Assembly: GCA_027451905.1 (NCBI GenBank)
Contig: DAIDHV010000002.1
Location: 62,001-126,000, forward strand
Length of the DNA: 64,000 nucleotides
Reading direction: 5' to 3'
DNA from: Armatimonadota bacterium
GTDB lineage: Bacteria > Armatimonadota > Fimbriimonadia > Fimbriimonadales > Fimbriimonadaceae
The first letter of the stretch is position 1; every line of letters begins with the position of its first letter. A model generated the notes under the pieces. That model saw only the letters and a list, made by a program, of their open reading frames with translations. It did no database searches and had not been told where the DNA came from. Shown one piece after another: positions 60,597-64,000 of this stretch. The position numbers and the translations under genes are program-made.

Positions 60597-62729
60597 ATGA
60601 GTTCTGTTTTTAGGCTGATTCTTGTGTATATTTTAGGATCATTTTCTTTAATACATCAGCAACTTACCCAACTTCCCGCGTCTGGGGTGATCCATCAAAA
60701 CCTGACCCTGAACGGAGGGTATTTGACTCGAGTTCCAACCGCAAATGGTGCCGCGGTGACCATTTCTGGAAGCAACACGGTGGTTGATTTTGGAAATGCG
60801 ATTGTTCGCAGCTCCCCTCACCCCCGGCAAAATTTGGAATCCAAAACAGGGGTGGGAATCCTTATTGAAAACTGCCGAAATGTCACTCTGAAAAACGTGA
60901 GGGTTTGGGGCTATCAAACCAATATCCTAGTCAAAAACTGCCAAAACATCACCTTAGATGGAGTTGACGCTTCCTATTCGAAGTCTGACTTAATGAAGCA
61001 AAATGGCAGACACATCGATAGTTTCTTAGATTTGCGCTCTCTGAGGGCTTGGGAATCCTACGGATGCGGGATTCGAATCAATAACTCATCGGATTGCTCA
61101 GTCCAAAACAGTGAGGCTAGCGATTCACAAAATGGAATCCTCTTAGAAAACTCAGATCATTGCAGGATTATCAATAATACTTGTATGTTTAATTCAGGTT
61201 GGGGGATTGGATTGTGGCAGTCCAAGAGCAACATTATTGACTGGAACCACCTCGACTTCTGCAACCGCCGGTGGGGTTCAGGCTGGGGCGGAGATGCGGC
61301 TGCCTTGGTACTTGCCAACAACTGTCATAAAAATGTCTTTTATGGCGATTCGATGACCCACTCTGGAGATGGATTTTTCCTTTCCGATAAAGTCAATGGC
61401 GGCTTTAGCGAGGCTGACCACAAATTCCACTTTCTGGGCGGATCAAACGACAACATTATTGCCGACTGCGATGGTAGCTATGCATCAGCAAACGCCTTTG
61501 AAGACACTTTTTCTGATCGAAACATCTTCCTCTACGATCAAGCCAACAACTCTCGCTACGGTTTCTGGATTGGCTTTTCCAATGACACCGTTATTGGCTA
61601 CAGTTCAATCCAGGACAATGGAGTTGATGGCATTGCCGGCGGCCAGGGCGCAAGAACACGAATTGAATCCGATACATTTGCTCAAAATGGTCACAAAGAT
61701 GGTGAGTTTTGGTCGGACGGCGGCATTGTTAGTATCCAAAAGCCTTCAGCCGACATCGAAATCCAAAATTCGCCTAAATCCGAGCCAGGTTCTTACCTTT
61801 TCACAAATTCATCCGGCATCGTCTACTCACAAGCCAATTCTAGCCCTCAAATTTTTGGAAACCCTTCCCCTCAGACTCCAAAGCCAGGGTCGGTGGATCG
61901 GGTTAAAAATCGAATCCAAGCCCTTTTAGATTCCCAAGAGGACCTTAAACCTCACGGCTGGCAATTCTATGGAGAAACAAAAATGCCAAAGTCAGACAAA
62001 TGGCTTTGCATTAGCAAGTACGGACCGTTTGATTTTCGGCATCAGTTAGCTGCCATTCACCGCACTTCTCGGCGTTTAAACCTCAAACTACTGCACCTTG
62101 GATCTGTGGTTGAGTGCCCCAATGATCTCCAGTTCGGCGTCCCTCCAAAGCAAGATGAAATTGTCGTCTTGCCCAAGAATTCTCACTACCCAAAGTCAAA
62201 GTATCTGCCGTATTCAATTTCGTTGGCAAACGCCCAGATGCATCAAACTCAGGTGATATCCGGCGTCTTTGAGAGTCAGGACTGGCTGGCGCAATGGTAC
62301 CCATCCACGGCAGCGCCTGATTTTGCCAAATCAGGGAAAGGGCCAACCCTTGATGAGTGGCATCAGCTACTGCAAGGCAGACCTACCTATCAATCGAGGG
62401 TTCATACGCTTTCGGCAAGACCGAGCACGGGTGATTCGCCAACCGAACCAAATGAGGGCCTCGTTTTAGCAGCAAAGACCGCCTTTATCGTGCCAACCGG
62501 AGTCTTCAAGTTCAAAATCGTTGCCAATGGCCCAGTGCAGTTCTTTTTAGATGGCAGCCTCTGCACAGCCAACCAGAACCTAGGCAAATCCTGCCAAGTG
62601 GAAGTTACGAAGAATCTGATTGCGGGGGCTCATTGGGCGCTTCTGACCTTTGCCAAAAATTCTCCCGACGCATCCGTACATCTAAACTGGCACCTTGAGC
62701 CACTAGTTCCGACCGCCTCCAAAAATTGA
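60597..62729 (+). CDS. Exported right-handed parallel beta-helix protein
   Basis: 710 residues. An uncharged signal segment (LILVYILGSFSLIHQQ) is followed by repeated short strands of the PbH1/NosD type from about 40 to 400: NVTLKNVRVWGYQTNILVKN, CQNITLDGVDAS, DCSVQNSEASDSQNGILLEN and HCRIINNTCMFNSGWGIGLW. Such proteins are polysaccharide lyases or binding proteins; no lyase active-site Lys/Arg can be assigned by eye. The C-terminal 250 residues form a different beta-like domain (PTGVFKFKIVANGPVQFFLD). The ATG at 60597 is chosen because of the adjacent -10 box, over an upstream ATG at 60558. Confidence 0.82.
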   Translation: MSSVFRLILVYILGSFSLIHQQLTQLPASGVIHQNLTLNGGYLTRVPTANGAAVTISGSNTVVDFGNAIVRSSPHPRQNLESKTGVGILIENCRNVTLKNVRVWGYQTNILVKNCQNITLDGVDASYSKSDLMKQNGRHIDSFLDLRSLRAWESYGCGIRINNSSDCSVQNSEASDSQNGILLENSDHCRIINNTCMFNSGWGIGLWQSKSNIIDWNHLDFCNRRWGSGWGGDAAALVLANNCHKNVFYGDSMTHSGDGFFLSDKVNGGFSEADHKFHFLGGSNDNIIADCDGSYASANAFEDTFSDRNIFLYDQANNSRYGFWIGFSNDTVIGYSSIQDNGVDGIAGGQGARTRIESDTFAQNGHKDGEFWSDGGIVSIQKPSADIEIQNSPKSEPGSYLFTNSSGIVYSQANSSPQIFGNPSPQTPKPGSVDRVKNRIQALLDSQEDLKPHGWQFYGETKMPKSDKWLCISKYGPFDFRHQLAAIHRTSRRLNLKLLHLGSVVECPNDLQFGVPPKQDEIVVLPKNSHYPKSKYLPYSISLANAQMHQTQVISGVFESQDWLAQWYPSTAAPDFAKSGKGPTLDEWHQLLQGRPTYQSRVHTLSARPSTGDSPTEPNEGLVLAAKTAFIVPTGVFKFKIVANGPVQFFLDGSLCTANQNLGKSCQVEVTKNLIAGAHWALLTFAKNSPDASVHLNWHLEPLVPTASKN

Positions 62730-62750
62730 CCGGACTTCGGTAACCTGTCC

Positions 62751-62756
62751 TAACGT
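62751..62756 (+). promoter_or_regulatory. -10 box TAACGT with TTGACC upstream
   Basis: TAACGT ends 7 nt before ATG 62764. TTGACC (62726-62731) lies 19 nt upstream of the box, slightly long spacing. No ribosome-binding site is present. Confidence 0.45.
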
Positions 62757-62763
62757 TTCGACA

Positions 62764-64000
62764 ATGTTGTTTAACATCCTCTCTACCCTCCTATCCCAAC
62801 CTCTAGCAACCGCAAATCAAGATCGGCCCCGCCACCACGCGATTGAGAGGATGATCCGAGAACTTTCCCAGCCGTTTTGCTACTTTTCTCATCCAACCGA
62901 TCAAATCGGATTTGAAGGTTGCCCAAAAGCAACGATCGTCACCTACGATGGAGCATTTGTCACTGCTTATGGAGAGCTTTCCTTTTATGCAGGTCTGCAT
63001 CACAAATTGGTACCAATCCACCACCGTGTGAAGACTTTCTACCATGGATATATTCCAGTCTTAGAATTCACTACTGAGCGCAATGGCTTGAAATATCATT
63101 TTGAGGCTTTTTGCACACCCCCTGGCCTCAAAGCAACCATGGACCCTGTCACTTTTATTCAGTGCAAAGTTACGAACATGGGTCCTACCGAAATCAAGAG
63201 CCAATTTGGAGCCAATTTTGGTGCAACCGATTCTATGGTCAACGCCGATCCTAAAAATCCTGGGTTTTTGGATCAAAGAAAAACCTTGAATGATGCCCTG
63301 GGTGCTCAAAGGTCTTCCCACTGGAATACCGATCAGTTCATGAATGAGCCTTTGTTCCAGCAAAGTCCTCTTCACGCGATCGCGGTGAAGAATGAGGTCG
63401 AAGTGAATGGCCACCTCGTGTTCATGGGGCCCCAAGAAGGCATCTGGGGCATGCCAGATTATGCAAGCCAGCTAAAGGAGGCATCGGTTGAATACAAAGT
63501 GGATCTGATGCCTGGCAAGTCAACTGAGCTTAGGTTTAAACTTCCCGATATTCCTGTTGAACTGAGCCACAAAAATACAATCAGAACGATTGAGCAAAGC
63601 CACTACGCAGACTATCGAGAGAAGACCATCGAGTACTGGCGAAACCGGATCGATGGTGATCTTCATCTTTCAGTTGATGACCCCAAGGTGATGAACACCT
63701 TCAAAACAAGCCTTGTTAATGATCTCATCTCGACCGAAGTTAATCAAGATGGCAATACGTACCAGCGGGTCAACAAGATTCAATACGACTACATGTGGAT
63801 TCGAGACAGCGCGTTTATCGTGCGCAACTATGATCTTTTAGGAGACTTTGCCCTTGCCAAAAAAATTCTTCATGACTTCTTGGTTTGGAAGAACGGAAAG
63901 CCGGTAGAGTTCTTTCAGCCAGGAGCACCTCAACCCAAAGGGGCACGGCTCTCGGTTCAAGATGACTATTGGGGAGAGGTTTTGTGGGCGTTTGGAGCCT
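62764..64000 (+). CDS. Exported alpha/alpha-barrel glycosidase, 3'-truncated by the window edge
   Basis: 412 codons open to the window end. A short signal (FNILSTLLSQPLATA) precedes an N-terminal beta-sandwich of about 250 residues (FCYFSHPTDQIGFEGCPKAT, then VTFIQCKVTNMGPTEIKS). The catalytic region begins with QRVNKIQYDYMWIRDSAFIV RNYDLLGDFALA, typical of six-hairpin (GH15-/MGH1-like) glycosidases, where the W-x-R-D motif precedes the first barrel helices. The C-terminus and probable catalytic acids lie beyond the window. Together with the enzyme at 1-1498 it makes two alpha/alpha-barrel glycosidases at the edges of this window. Confidence 0.78.
   Translation, partial: MLFNILSTLLSQPLATANQDRPRHHAIERMIRELSQPFCYFSHPTDQIGFEGCPKATIVTYDGAFVTAYGELSFYAGLHHKLVPIHHRVKTFYHGYIPVLEFTTERNGLKYHFEAFCTPPGLKATMDPVTFIQCKVTNMGPTEIKSQFGANFGATDSMVNADPKNPGFLDQRKTLNDALGAQRSSHWNTDQFMNEPLFQQSPLHAIAVKNEVEVNGHLVFMGPQEGIWGMPDYASQLKEASVEYKVDLMPGKSTELRFKLPDIPVELSHKNTIRTIEQSHYADYREKTIEYWRNRIDGDLHLSVDDPKVMNTFKTSLVNDLISTEVNQDGNTYQRVNKIQYDYMWIRDSAFIVRNYDLLGDFALAKKILHDFLVWKNGKPVEFFQPGAPQPKGARLSVQDDYWGEVLWAFGA

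Overview
The window looks like chromosome from a diderm, free-living, polysaccharide-degrading bacterium, most likely Armatimonadota (Fimbriimonadia-like). Two sequence features support this. There is an outer-membrane assembly cluster (TamB-like, BamA, two OmpH/Skp-like chaperones). There is also a type IV pilin-like protein whose N-terminus (FTLIELLVVIAIIAILAAIL, then FPVFAQ) is the form I associate with that phylum. The phylum call is inference. Large exported glycosidases dominate both halves.

Layout. 1-8281: a truncated MGH1-like glycosidase overlapping an SDR dehydrogenase, a C-terminal-half MetH, a membrane protein, a methyltransferase and an exported GH-D-like glycosidase. 8343-17650: an accessory island beside an intact tRNA-Ala(GGC). 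It has two tandem GIY-YIG/tRNA-remnant units, an overlapping four-gene restriction operon on the minus strand (SNF2 helicase, DUF3800 protein, Mod, Res) that is visibly richer in G+C than its surroundings, and a third GIY-YIG/tRNA-remnant unit at the far side. 17754-25592: a GH116 and a GH38 enzyme. 25669-30414: nuoD, nuoE, a GT-C glycosyltransferase and a Tat-lipoprotein ferritin-like protein. 30521-33540: a duplicated two-gene unit split by an insertion-sequence remnant. 34179-36495: a prepilin-like protein, a DadA-type oxidoreductase and tRNA-Pro(GGG). 36636-44654: the envelope-assembly cluster. 44737-54612: DinB-like proteins, a repeat protein, a CocE/NonD hydrolase, FtsK, an AspT-type transporter, a PpiC-type foldase and a MoxR ATPase. 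54739-64000: an ABC-exporter permease, a SecD-head-like anchored protein, lipoproteins, RodA, a beta-helix protein and a second truncated alpha/alpha-barrel glycosidase.

Main signals. (1) Three copies of an 83-codon GIY-YIG nuclease gene (one chimeric) each start just after a tRNA 3' terminus. The two complete copies end inside a tRNA-like hairpin. Together they bracket the restriction island, which suggests a tRNA-targeted cassette without an integrase. (2) The res gene carries one in-frame TAG that separates helicase from nuclease. (3) Several genes have a -10 box only 6-9 nt before the start codon. (4) Five membrane or exported proteins start at the stop codon of a tiny 6-12-residue upstream ORF (ATGA or GTGA overlap). 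All functional assignments come from reading motifs; no database search was run.
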